Assembly: GCF_043290135.1 (NCBI RefSeq)
Contig: NC_134710.1
Location: forward strand, 459,645,376-459,709,375
Origin: Rhipicephalus microplus
Lineage: Eukaryota; Arthropoda; Arachnida; Ixodida; Ixodidae
DNA length: 64,000 bases
Reading direction: 5' to 3'
This document shows positions 34,829 to 45,079 of this stretch, one piece after another. A program made the position numbers and the translations under genes. Positions within the stretch are counted from its first letter, which is position 1. Every line of letters begins with the position of its first letter. Under the pieces are notes generated by a model. That model made no database searches. It saw nothing but the letters and a program-made list of their open reading frames with translations, and was not told where the DNA came from.

Positions 34829-35010
34829 CGGACGTAGTCGTGTCGGCAGTAGACGCTTCCGTGTCGCACGAAGCACGACGGCTGCCGGTCCAAGGGTGCC
34901 CCGCACACACAGCACCGCAAGCAGCGTGCGTGCCACGAGCTGTCGCTCACACGCAGCAAGAACCGGTCGGCGATCAGCTCCCCGCACGCACTGCACAGCT
35001 CCGCCTCGCT
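34829..35010 (-). CDS. Lmx1: LIM domain exon (LIM1) of an LMX1-type LIM-homeobox gene
   Basis: A 182-bp internal exon on the minus strand: acceptor TTTTTTTCGCAG just above 35010, donor GTCCG/GTAAGC below 34829. It is open from the first codon (SEAELCSACGEL) and ends with a two-base overhang. It encodes a complete LIM zinc-binding domain: C-x2-C-x17-H-x2-C-x2-C-x2-C-x18-C-x2-D. The inner sequence DRFLLRVSDSSWHARC..C and the closing SVYCRHDYV are the pattern of LIM1 in LMX1A/LMX1B, developmental nuclear transcription factors that pair two LIM domains with a homeodomain. LIM2 and homeodomain exons were not found, so they probably lie beyond long introns. Another LIM-homeodomain class is possible but less likely. 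Confidence 0.75.
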
Positions 35011-36398
35011 CTGCGAAAAAAACATCAGGTATTTTTCATACGCTCACAGGCAGTATGCATACATGCTTCCCGAAGAAGTTTAATCTTTAGCAATAGTTTG
35101 GTGTAGTATAGACCCAATCCTTGCTTGTAAGTAGGTGTGGGCGCCGTCGACATACTGATGCGCTGGTAGTGATATCACGGCGCAGGAGGGTCCTCCCTGA
35201 CTCGAAGCGCTGTGCTAGGAGGCAGCTTTGAAGCTACTGTGCCAGCTGTCACTTGAACATAGAAGGCGGTAGTGAGCCATGGGCTGAGCGGAGCCTGCGC
35301 ACCCCGACGTCGCTACCAGCACCTCACTATTTCGACGGCGCCTACCGTTGTTCACAAACATGGGATAGGTTCTCGGTAACCAGTGCTCTACTTGCAACTT
35401 TATAAAACGCTCCGTGAGGTGAAAACACTGATAAAAAAAACAAAGATGTCTACGTTTAACAGTGTCAATGCGGCACCTTCGCTTGGCGCTGTGCTAAAGT
35501 TTATTGATTGTGGCGACAAATCGTGTTGCTTCATAGAATGTGAAAGGGTGCTCCCGCTGACTGCCTCATTGTCATCGGCATAAAGTATATCACTGGTGAA
35601 GCCGCGGAAATAGCTGTGCTGTGTATACAAACATCTAACCTTTTCGGCGAACCAAAATATACTTACTTCAAGTTAAAGAACCTGTCTAGCAAGCCCGAGG
35701 TTGAAGAAAGCAACTGCGGGCACCCCCGAAAGGTGTTAGCACTTTTGCGCCGCATTGCTACACTGCTGCAGGCAACGCCTTAACAGTTTTCCAGGTAAGT
35801 ACGCTGCGACTCGTGCTGTCGATTGCATGTTTAATATTGAGTTCTGTTGTCCCATCAAAAGCTGATGGTGCATGCCGTTCCCTTGAATAGAGAAAAAAAC
35901 GCTATGCCTGGGCCAGAGTATCTTGAGATAAAACAAAGCGTAGTTTCGATTGTAATAGGAGTGCTGCTTTCTTTTTCTTCGCGTTCTTTGTTATTAGGTT
36001 TTTAAGGAATAAGTTCATGTGTTTTAGAGCACTTGCTTGTTCATTTTGGCAGTATTTCATATTCAAAGCAGATAAATTCATGCAAACTGCGCACGCGCCG
36101 TGCACGTTTGCGCGAGCGTTTGTGTGCGTGTATATGCACACATGCGAAATCAAAAATGTTCGGGGGGAAGAATTACGGCACCTTAACTTGAGAATGGGTA
36201 GCACTACGACTTTCACAGAACACAAGCATACACGAAAAATAAGTCACAAACGTACCGCAACAAATTTACTAAGCGGCTTGCTTATATAAAGTAACCATAT
36301 ACTCCCAGCTTAGAGAACCCCGAATATTGATAACAGTGCACACACGCTAAATAATGGAGTACTCACTGAGGGGATTTAGGTAGTCAAGATCGACATAA
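35011..36398. other. No recognisable gene (probable intron)
   Basis: About 1.4 kb upstream of the LIM exon on its strand. No second exon was recognised. Confidence 0.45.
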
Positions 36399-36427
36399 TT
36401 AGTACAAAACACCGGAGTTGCCGTCAC

Positions 36428-36572
36428 CTTCTTTCCTATTCGTAATTTTTTTTATTCGCGCCGTTCTCCGTCGCGCATCGCCTGCGTCCTTCGGGAAGTG
36501 ATAGAACGATACGTTGTCATCTTTCCACCGTGATGGCACACACTGCGGCACATTGCAATGGTCTTTGGACAT
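36428..36572 (-). CDS. Probable first exon with N-terminal THAP zinc finger
   Basis: From ATG at 36572 (context GCCATGT) the frame begins MSKDHCNVPQC, giving the Cys pair of a THAP C2CH finger at residues 6 and 11, and continues to VSFYHFPKDAG, the conserved F-x-x-FP block, then a basic RRRTARIKK segment. A donor-like GAAG/GTGACG ends the candidate exon at 36428; without splicing the frame stops at 36399-36401. The second half of the domain (downstream Cys and His) is not in this exon. THAP fingers bind DNA in host regulators and in P-element-like transposases, so it could be either. Placement at the extreme N-terminus is typical of the family. Confidence 0.5.
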
Positions 36573-37430
36573 GGCTTCCCTCTTTTTTGGGCTCGCGCGT
36601 GCGTCATGGCGAAAATAAAGGAGCTGTGCAGCCACTTCTGTGCGCACGCAACGTGGTATCATTTCTCATTTCAAGGTTGACTTTGTGAGCACCGTTTCCA
36701 GGCGTGGCCGCCAGGTGGCGAGTTGGAGTAGCGAATAGTCCATCTTACTTAGAAGTAAGAAGTCTTACTTTTTTTAAAAAAACTAGCAGTCTTTGGTAGA
36801 CTCTTGGTCACGGCTAATGAATGTTGATATCACGTGATGAGCAACATGGATTTTATTCCCGGTTCACAAGGGAAAATATCATTGACGGAGAGAAGCACGC
36901 ATCGTTTTATTTGCGCTCAGTACTGTCACTTGATTGGATTTCTAACAAAACGCCCTGTTTTTATGTCTTTAAAAAACTTGTTTATAAAACTATTTGCAAC
37001 ATTTTGGACATGACCAAGTAAATTTACACTCTAATGAGCGTCATAGAATTCATGTTTTTCTTTCTAACAGCACTCAATTCCTTCCTGCTCATAGTATGGA
37101 CGTTTTTCTTCTGTTCTCGTGTGATCCCCTAGATTTGTCTATTACTACGCGCATTTTTCGATTATGCATTTTGTTATTATCAAATGCTTGCTAATTCACT
37201 GATGATTGTGTGATTAACAGTGCAAAGTCATCTGTACAGGCAAGAGCCGATGTCGTTAATGGTTTCCGCCTGAAGCCATGCACACGCACGTGCGTGCCTT
37301 TTCCTTGCCAGAATATCTTGTACTAATACGGGAGCACAGTGTCCATGGTTAAAAGTACAAGCAGACAAGCGGGGGTCGGTGACAAGTGTCGTTTCTGAAA
37401 GCGCTTCTGTCGCCATGTTTTATTGTGATT
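36573..37430. other. No recognisable feature
   Basis: About 0.86 kb. A small inverted repeat (TACTTAGAAGTA / AAGTCTTACTT) lies near 36747-36770. Confidence 0.5.
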
Positions 37431-37540
37431 AATTGATTGATTGATTGATTGATATGTGGGGTATAACGTCCCAAAACCACCATATGATTATGAGAGACGC
37501 CGTAGTGGAGGGGTCCGGAAATTTCAACCACCTGGGGTTC
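37431..37540 (-). mobile_element. Ruka-type SINE, 3' half only
   Basis: Begins with an (ATTG)n tail, inverted, and runs through CCCAAAACCACCATATGATTATGAGAGACGCC to CCACCTGGGGTTC, where it meets a T-run. The tRNA-like head is absent. Confidence 0.9.
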
Positions 37541-38150
37541 AGTTTTTTTTTTTTATTGTGTCCGCTCATGCCATCGGCATCATTCTTGTATAAGCCATAT
37601 TCGTGACTGATTAGGCCTCGTTGCATTTTATAACGGGTCTCCGGAGTCTGTATCGTTTTACACATGTTTAGGTGTCTGTATCCGTACGCACATCATCCCG
37701 GTGAGTGCATCACTGCCAACGCTAGCCATGCTCTTGGCTGCTTCAGAAGAAGGGTCAGGAAGGACACTTTCCTAGTTCAGAGTTTCGCAGTCCACTCGTC
37801 TCAGATCTTCTTGCTTGGCGGACATGTGTGAAGGCCGATATCTAGTTCCATCGCGTGCGTTTTCCGCTGCGGTACCATGTACTGGTCTACCTAATAAGAC
37901 ACCTTCGAGAGCGCTTTCATGTGTAGTCACATTACAAATGTGAAAAGGTCAGCCACCTTAATCATGCTAGCCACGTAGGTGGCATGCTAAAATTTTGTTT
38001 CCAGCTCTGATCGGTGCTCCCAAAACAGACGACGCAGGCGCTGTGGTTATGTCATGGTAGCACTGGCGATACCGCGAGCTTTTTCAGTGACCGGCTTCGC
38101 ACCGACCAACGGCTAAGCGACCATTCACCAAGCGAGTTCTTAACGTTGAT
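37541..38150. other. No recognisable feature
   Basis: About 0.6 kb between two partial SINEs. Confidence 0.5.
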
Positions 38151-38323
38151 GATTGATTGATTGATATGTGGGCTTTAACGTCCCAAAACCACTATATGAT
38201 TATGAGAGACGCCGTAGTGGAGGGCTCCGGAAATTTAGACCACCTGGGGTTCTTTAACGTGCACCCAAATCTGAGCAAACGGGCCTACAACATTTCCGCC
38301 TCCATCGGAAATGCAGCCGCCGC
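38151..38323 (-). mobile_element. Ruka-type SINE lacking its tRNA head
   Basis: Tail GATTGATTGATTGATATG, then the inverted body to ATGCAGCCGCCGC, where it stops just before the B-box region. Very close to the family consensus. Confidence 0.92.
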
Positions 38324-38370
38324 ATTAACGAGCCGTAGTTAAAAATATTATAGCTGTGGTCCGCCCATTG

Positions 38371-38457
38371 AATAACCCCAGGGGATAAAAACTTCCGGAT
38401 TCGTCCACTACGGCGCCTCTCACAATCCCATCATGGCTTAGGGACGTAAAACTCCAA
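38371..38457 (+). mobile_element. Ruka-type SINE 3' fragment in opposite orientation
   Basis: AATAACCCCAGG...AACTTCCGGA..CGTCCACTACGGCGCCTCTCACAATC..GGGACGTAAAACTCC matches the SINE 3' third on the + strand, 48 bases from the inverted copy. Confidence 0.8.
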
Positions 38458-38916
38458 CAACTACTAAAACTATGTCGCCGGAAGTTTCTTTACCACTTAC
38501 TTTCAGCACCAAGTGAGGCGTGCAATGTTCTTTACTTCTGCAGCGTCGGCTATTAGAGGAATACATGTCAGTGCACAAGGCTGGACACATTTTATGGAGG
38601 TAGCGCAACATTAGCAAAGCAGGCAGAAATAACAATGTTGAAGCTCACAGGTGTGTTCATCTCAGGCAGGCTAAGGCACCGTAATTACTCCAAAGCGTCA
38701 CAGTTTTTCTGCAACGGTGAATCATTTATTGCGACAGCAACTAACTCGAATGCTATCTGCAAAGTAAGGTAAGCAGTTTTTTTATCATTGAAACCTGCGT
38801 AAGCCGACAAAACACTGGTGTATGAACTTTACGCCACTGCAACTATCCAAGATACCCTGGTGCTGTCTATCACTTCGTCGCAAACCAAGCGGTGAAAACT
38901 GCACACAAACGTATAA
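38458..38916. other. No recognisable feature
   Basis: About 0.46 kb between SINE fragments. Confidence 0.5.
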
Positions 38917-39103
38917 GGGATCAAATCTCGGCTGCGGCGGCTGCATTTTCGATGGAGGCGAAAATGCTATATAACCGTGTGCTCGGGCTTGTTTGCACGT
39001 TAAAGAACCCCAGGTGGCCGAAACTTCTGTAGCCTTTTCCTACGGCGTCTCTCATTGTCATATTGTGATTTTAGGACGTTGAACCTCACATAGCAATCAA
39101 GCA
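38917..39103 (+). mobile_element. Ruka-type SINE, 5'-truncated
   Basis: Starts at the B box (GGGATCAAATCTCGGC), continues GGCGGCTGCATTTTCGATGGAGGCG and GCACGTTAAAGAACCCCAGG, and ends GGACGTTGAACCTCACATAGCAATCAAG. Confidence 0.85.
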
Positions 39104-39966
39104 ATGCACTTACGTACAAAGCTGTAATGTGTGGCTGTGTTCGCACGCCTTCACGTATTCATAGAATGTACAACTAAGGACGCAATCTTATCAGTTTGTG
39201 CTTTATACGCATAATCACGGTGGTGCCGACAACGACGCCAAAAACGCGCCACCAGTAATAATTTCCGTCGTCATGAAACAACAAAAGTAAGGTAAATAAA
39301 AAATCTTTCTATTTCGAAAGCCGCCGAAAGAGCGAAGCTGACGCCCCCTTTTCTCGGGTTGCTGAGTTTCTCTAATTTGCAAGTCTTCTCTGTACACGGC
39401 TGTGTTGTGTCAATCTTCTTTATTTGTTACACTATGTTAAGTGGGGGAAGTATATATATATTATACTATTACATCTGCTTTTACTCTACACAGCTCTTTC
39501 TTGAGGCATAAGAGTTTGCTGGCAGCGTACGGAAAGCATTTCTTTGTTCTTCAGGTAAAGCTATTCGGATGCCACTGAGCCATTTGAACAACAATATGCT
39601 CCTTCAAGCGAGCCCTGAAACGCTACGATGGCGTTCTAGAGCAATCATGGCCCATTGCAGCTGGCCGCTCGTTCAAAGCGCGTATTTCTATTACGGCTAT
39701 CCTCGAACGCTGCCCTGAATGGCATGCTAGCCTCGCCTAATGAGTTTAGCGAGGCGTCGTTGAATGCACGCTCTCTCCCACTCTGAGCGAACCCTTCTCC
39801 CACCCCTCTCGGGGATGACAGCCATTTTCCGTTCCTACCTAGCTCTACTACCGGGGCACTGCAAGTCCACTTGACCCATCGTGACGCCCTTTCAATGAGG
39901 TGGCTCTGCGTGACTACTTTCCACGGACATGGCTTGCCCCTATAAAACTATGTGGTTAAAGTATAG
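39104..39966. other. No recognisable gene
   Basis: About 0.86 kb with a short TA run near 39455. Nothing supported. Confidence 0.5.
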
Positions 39967-40082
39967 CGTCTGGCAGCGCACAACATGAGAAAGGACAAAC
40001 AAGAAACAGAAAGTCAATACAAGCGCTTGAGTTGTCCTTCAGTTTGGCCTTCGTCCTTTTACCAGGTGCGCGCTGCCAAACG
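39967..40082. repeat. Fold-back element with TGGCAGCGC termini
   Basis: CGTCTGGCAGCGCACAA...GAAAGGACAAAC on the left is matched inverted by GTCCTTTTACC..GTGCGCGCTGCCAAACG on the right. Similarity is lower in the middle. Confidence 0.65.
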
Positions 40083-40286
40083 GTATAATGAACAACCCAC
40101 TAGCCAACCAGCACACTTTAGGCAAGCTAAAATCGCTCGTTGGGTGGGGAGTCAGTACATTGACTGAAAAGGAAAATTCAGCAGATCCCACGTACCTTGG
40201 AAATCGTTGTTATGGGAAGCATGCTGATGAAAAGTGAATGTGTTTTTTTTTATTGAGCCAAACGTTATAAAGCGCCGCTAAATATA

Positions 40287-40399
40287 TGTGACTCTATGAT
40301 GACTGGGAGACGTAGCCTGGCTCCTACGCCATGTTTATTCTATTCTCAATTCTTCTACCTCAGCTTCTACTAACCATCGCTATACCTTCTTACGCTATG
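40287..40399 (-). repeat. 3' LTR of the small LTR element (113 bp)
   Basis: On the + strand TGTGACTCTATGATGACTGG...CATGTTTATTCTATTCTC...; on the element's own strand it carries AATAAA. It aligns with 42366-42473 at about 84 percent identity by eye (17 mismatches plus two short gaps). Its inner end has lost the TG dinucleotide. Confidence 0.7.
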
Positions 40400-40400
40400 G

Positions 40401-40416
40401 GATTCCCTCTCCCCCG
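40401..40416 (-). other. Polypurine tract
   Basis: On the minus strand GGGGGAGAGGGAATC lies directly before the 3' LTR, the place expected for plus-strand priming. Confidence 0.65.
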
Positions 40417-41054
40417 AAAATCGCGAGCGTTGTATATTGTTATGCATGATGAACAAGCAGTCTTAGAACACACACAAAAAAATGTCCAAATGGGCTGTAG
40501 TTCCCCATCAAATAGAAGTTACGTAAGGTCGCACAGACTTCACAGGAGAGGGCAGGAATCCGGGGTTATCAAGTACAGCTCTGGTGGGCGAGGCTGGCTG
40601 TTACGCTCTGGACAAGATAAGCATGCTTTGAGAGTGGAAACAGATGGAATTGCAGCCAGCATTCTTGCGAAGAATGAACGAGGTTGGAATGCCTTGCAGC
40701 CTTCGACAGTTTTGTAGGCGTCGTATTTTTTGCCATAAGAGTACAAACGCCGTGCATGCCGTTTGCGTGCCCGTTGATGGTGGCTGATTTGGCACTGCTT
40801 GTGTTGCTGCAGAGTACAAGTGGTTGTTTTGTGGCTTTTAGGGAGTTTTCTATGGCGATGGCACAGATGTTCCGACTGAAAGCGCAATCTTGAACGCTGG
40901 TGCAGAAAAGGTCCTTGGCTTTTCTTTCTGCGAAGAGCACTCAGATGCGGAATCAGTATTTTCTTTAGTGTTCGTTGATCACGTCACTCTTTAAGCTGCA
41001 AGCATGCTTGCGATGTAGCTTTAGTTCTCCGTTGTCGTTGTTGGTGTGGCCGTT

Positions 41055-42242
41055 TTAGCTGTTAGGGTTCTCCTTGTTGCTTTTGTTGGCCTCGCTGATG
41101 TTGAAGCATCTGACGAGGTGGACTTCCTCTAGAAACATGAGCCCGCTTTTTTTGCAAGTTGATGTGACCAGCAAATAGTTGGTACTCGCTAGGGTGTCAC
41201 GATTCGTGTCAGGCAATGAAGGTAGTGCGCCGGAATCGACAGAAAGATCTACGGAGAGTTTTGCAACGCCATTCTTAATGGACGCTTCCGGCACAGGGCA
41301 GTGCTTGAGAGTTGATACATCCGAGCCTCCTGCGTTTGGATTTTCAGATCGCTCCACACTCGACAGTGACACCGCTACAGGCGTGGTTTGGTCAGATTTC
41401 AGTTGGGAATGGCTGTCTTTCTCTGCAACGAACAATGTAAGCTGTTCTGGCACATGAATCTGAACTGTAGGTCTAGGGCTTGGCTGAGTATGTTCCAAGT
41501 TTCGCATCTCTCTCCTGACAATAGTGAGCGTGTGAGACATGAGCTGGGCGTTGTGGTTGACAAAAGAGCCAAGCGATGAAAAACCAGGAGGTGGGCCAAG
41601 TGTGCTAAATGGGGCTGCTCCAATGCGTGAAAACAGACTTTGACTCTTCGAGTCGTCAAGGCATTGTTCGGTATTTGCCTCATGCGTCAGCTCGTCTACC
41701 GTGAACAAGGCGTCCTTATGGCACGAATGGTGAGCGTTAGGAGCCTTTGAAGAGCTACGTGATAGAAAACTAGGTGGTCGACCATGTATGCGAGGTGAAG
41801 CATGCAGGGCATCTGTAGGGTGAGTAACATCTCGTGTCGTATGTTGGAGCAACAACTTTGAAATTAACAGAAGCCTGTTGTGAAAACAACAGAAGCCTGT
41901 TGTAAAGCTACGTCTCTTAAGGAAAGAGCGCGAACTGTGGCGGCTGAGTGGGCTTGTCTCCAGATGATTGGTAATGAGAAAGTCTTTGTCATAGTCGTTA
42001 AAACGCGCAATCATCTGTTCTTCATTTTTTTGCCGCGATTCGTCGTTCTCGAAGATGTGGGTGAGGTAAAATTTAAATGCCTCACTGGTGACGTAGTCGC
42101 TGAAGTAAGTGACCATCTCTCGTTCAGACCAGGATGCAGCGGTGTCGTGGAGATCAAATATAATAAAGCAGTCCTGTACGGGTCTGTCTTCCGCTGATCC
42201 GGTTTTCTTGGGGATTTCAAGGTCGTCCGAGGGTTCTGGCAT
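41055..42242 (-). CDS. Gag-like protein of the small LTR element, intact 395 codons
   Basis: ATG at 42242 in good context (AGAACCATGC), stop at 41055-41057. Residues about 30-90 (ASWSEREMVTYFSDYV, EAFKFYLTHIF, EQMIARFNDYDKDF) have the alternating helix and Trp/Phe pattern of a retrotransposon capsid: a conserved A..W near the front, A..FY in the middle and ARF at the end. No CCHC zinc knuckle and no protease motif are visible. The rest is Ser/Pro-rich and polar (SRSFLKRRSF, STLGPPPGFSSLG). The capsid assignment is inference from pattern. The frame is uninterrupted although the flanking LTRs differ by about 16 percent, which suggests either selection on the protein or unreliable LTR dating. 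Confidence 0.65.
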   Translation of the reverse strand: MPEPSDDLEIPKKTGSAEDRPVQDCFIIFDLHDTAASWSEREMVTYFSDYVTSEAFKFYLTHIFENDESRQKNEEQMIARFNDYDKDFLITNHLETSPLSRHSSRSFLKRRSFTTGFCCFHNRLLLISKLLLQHTTRDVTHPTDALHASPRIHGRPPSFLSRSSSKAPNAHHSCHKDALFTVDELTHEANTEQCLDDSKSQSLFSRIGAAPFSTLGPPPGFSSLGSFVNHNAQLMSHTLTIVRREMRNLEHTQPSPRPTVQIHVPEQLTLFVAEKDSHSQLKSDQTTPVAVSLSSVERSENPNAGGSDVSTLKHCPVPEASIKNGVAKLSVDLSVDSGALPSLPDTNRDTLASTNYLLVTSTCKKSGLMFLEEVHLVRCFNISEANKSNKENPNS

Positions 42243-42365
42243 GGTTCTGGCTGCTGTGTACTGCTAGATGATTCGGTAGATGTATGGTCAGAGCGTCTTG
42301 TGGAGAACTGCGTCGATGATGAACGACTGATGAAGGGACTGGCAGGTCTTCATCCCCCCGACTTG

Positions 42366-42473
42366 CGTGACGCTATGACGACTGGGAGACGTCATCTGGC
42401 TCATACGTCATGTTTATTCTATTCTCACTTCTTCCTCAGCTTCCACCAACGATCGCTACCTTCTCCCGTTACA
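42366..42473 (-). repeat. 5' LTR of the small LTR element (108 bp)
   Basis: On the element's strand it starts TGTAACGGGAGAAGG and ends near GTCACG; the partner LTR ends GTCACA. It contains AATAAA in the same place as the partner. No clear tRNA primer-binding site was recognised just inside it. Confidence 0.7.
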
Positions 42474-42564
42474 TATATGTACAAGTGCCCAGATAGGTTA
42501 AACAGCCGCAAATATTTTCTATCACCATTCGTTTGGAGTTGCACATAAATATTATGCACACTAG

Positions 42565-42716
42565 ATGATCAGAAAGAAATACACCCAGCCAAAAAATAAC
42601 AAACACCGGAAACAAAGAAGGAGGCAGGAAAATGGCTGGACATTCGAGCCACTTTCGTTTCTCTTCTTCGTTTCCTGTGTTTGTTATTTTTGGCTGGATG
42701 TATTTCTTCCTGATGC
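42565..42716. repeat. Fold-back element with roughly 60-base arms
   Basis: GAAATACACCCAGCCAAAAAATAACAAACACCGGAAAC.AAGAAGG on the left matches the inverted right arm (42640-42712: ..TTCCTGTGTTTGTTATTTTTGGCTGGATGTATTTC) at close to 90 percent. The terminal ATGATCAG / CTGATGCA pair extends it. It lies 92 bases outside the small LTR element. Confidence 0.85.
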
Positions 42717-42979
42717 AATGCACTTACTAGTCCAACAACAAGTGTTATTACAACGGCAAGCTTATATGAAGCGCTCGAGCTTGCGCTGGTCCGCGCCAGA
42801 GTGGTAGTGGTCAATCCTGCTACACAAAATAACTTCAACAGATGGCGCCTAACACTTTATTCCGGCGTGACGCCTGTGTTATAAGAGTACATATGTAACG
42901 TTTATAAAGTTGGATAACCAGTACTTCAACCACAATGGACGCTACACGAACGTTAGGGCATATATTAAGGTTATATCTG

Positions 42980-43050
42980 AGGCCTGGCGTGGCTCTGTGG
43001 TAGAACACTTGATTGCCAAGCAGAACGGCAAGAACTCGCCTGCCCCACCG
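42980..43050 (+). repeat. tRNA-like fragment
   Basis: GGCGTGGCTCTGTGGTAGAACACTTGATTGCCAAGCAGAACGGC resembles the 5' two thirds of a tRNA-Gly(GCC)-like sequence with an A box and a GCC-like anticodon loop. The T arm is missing, so it is a SINE head or tRNA relic, not a gene. Confidence 0.4.
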
Positions 43051-44519
43051 CCGCCTTTCGCTTTTTTCTGCGCTCGTTGTGTGCACGCTTTTCAGTGATA
43101 CGGTGGTGATTACTCTAAGATTTCGCGATGTGAATCTTTCAAGTTTGTAGATGGAAGGTTCCATAACAAGAGAAATTTATTTAGGCTGTAGAATGTTTGG
43201 ATAATGTAGCTTGGTATATAGGTCGACTCCCATCCAAATAAAAGACTAACAGTGAAAACTGGGGCGCAGGACTGCAAGAAGCTTGTTGCTTTGACTGAAT
43301 ACTCCAACGAATTGGTGCTATGATAATATGCTAAGTGTTTTTAACTTCAACACAACTAATCTTAAACTGCATGCGGGGTTAATACATGTGGGCCGTAGTA
43401 CTACAAATTAGGCTTGGCCGTTTTCTATGCATTAACTGCGGTGTTGTTTAGCATGAATGTCACGACTGCCGCTGCAAAAAAAAAACAAAAAACTGTAGGT
43501 GATTCTACCAAATGGTGCTTTCTCCAACGGGATACTTCATATGAATCTGCCTGTCATAAACATTTAACGTATTCGGAAAGTTACACAAGATATTGCGGCC
43601 GGACACAACAATCTTGGAAATGATGTGTTCTCCGTTTACTCGTACCCTATGCACAGATTTCTTCTCAATAGTCAGCGGGGATTATTTAGTTGTAACCCCA
43701 ATTTTCGTGAAATGCTCGTCCAATCTACTGTGGCGTCACAAAGGGTATTGTTAACTTCAGGTGCGAGCGCCTCAGATATCAACGTTTGCTAGACAAACGC
43801 CATGGTCGAAACCAAATTTTTCGTTGACGCTCTCAGCCAGGGACGTGGCCCGCGTAATAATAAACATTCTTCGCTTCACTGAGGCAACGACTGGTCTCAC
43901 ACGTCATGTCTACCAAAAGGTTGATTGATGCTCAAGGGAGATAAACTAAACATAAAACCAATTAACTGACAAAATAGCTATTTAAATTGGGCATACGTCG
44001 GCTGCGATGCTTCACGATGACACAAACTGAGAGCAATAAGGTTTCCCGCGCTTATACTCAGTAATTCAGTGAAATGAAGCAAAGAAACTATTGCGAGAAA
44101 AACACGACACTAATGAACATGGTGATTAAGCAGGTATATGCGAGAACAACAAACCTAATAGCTGCGGCGGTAAAAATTATATAGGGTGAGCGCCTCCAAA
44201 ATATTTTGCGAGACTATAGGTATGGAGTGCGCTTGTGCAACGCTTGGCACACCGGAAAAACACTGTCCGTAGATACGCCGATACTTATAATCTCAGTGCG
44301 CGCAAAATAAAATCACCCCTGAACAACTTAACCTAATGATGCAAACGCAGTGTCTTGCGGGTTCAAATCACGTGGTTATGCGGCAATAAATTTGCTCTAT
44401 CCAAGCGCAAACATGTTCTTCCATTCTACTCGCGTCGGCTGCCAAGGGCGAAATTGAAATCATTCATTACCAGTGTGACCCAAACCTGATTTTAATTTTC
44501 GTACGACCAAGCGTGGTCA
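43051..44519. other. No recognisable gene
   Basis: About 1.5 kb of A/T-rich sequence without a supported feature. Confidence 0.5.
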
Positions 44520-44944
44520 TCGTGGACAAAAGCAAAAGCGATTTTTTATTGCTTTACGAGGAACATTATCGATGCTATTTCTGTTATTTTTCCCCAGCTT
44601 GAGATAAGCAAAAGCGAATGCATGCAAGCAATGGGACAGTGCATTGGCGAGCGCATGTATGTAGGCGTGTAGATGTGGGCGTCGAAGAGTCCTTGCTCTG
44701 ACGTCACTCAGGCCTCCCAGCATGCGGTGCCACTCTAACTTTCCGTGGCTGATTGCCGACGCAGGCAGAAAAAAAAACATACAGATGCACAGTGTCGTGG
44801 AAGAGTTACCACAGACATATCCCGTGTGCAGTTTATTCAAGGACAACTTAGACTGATAGAGTACAATGGATGTGTCACTGACACAAGTGGACCCATTACA
44901 TCTAATATGATACGCCTTTAGTAGTGTACTTGCTATTTGATCTT

Positions 44945-45079
44945 GTTGTAGGCCCGTGTGCTCAAATTTGGGTGCACGTTAAAGAACCCCAGGTGGTCGA
45001 AATTTCCGGAGCCCTCCACTACGGCATCTCTCATAATCATACGGTGGTTTCGGGACGTTAAACCCAACATATCAATCAA
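44945..45079 (+). mobile_element. Headless Ruka-type SINE inserted in the Penelope-like element
   Basis: Begins TTGTAGGCCCGTGTGCTC, so the tRNA-like head is absent, and ends CAACATATCAATCAA. It is flanked by TTGCTATTTGATCT-type direct repeats (about 44929-44943 and 45080-45093), and the interrupted Penelope frame rejoins across it. A flanking duplication around a headless copy means it was inserted truncated. Confidence 0.9.

Larger units (their letters stand above)
40287..42473 (-). mobile_element. Small LTR element with roughly 110-bp LTRs and one gag-like ORF
   Basis: Two direct repeats (40287-40399 and 42366-42473) enclose 1966 bp with a 395-codon frame on the minus strand. A polypurine tract precedes the 3' LTR, and TATA flanks both outer ends (40283-40286 and 42474-42477), which fits a 4-bp target duplication though it is also a common word. 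No protease, RT, RNase H or integrase was found. Size and layout are those of a TRIM-like or gag-only nonautonomous LTR retrotransposon. Confidence 0.65.
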
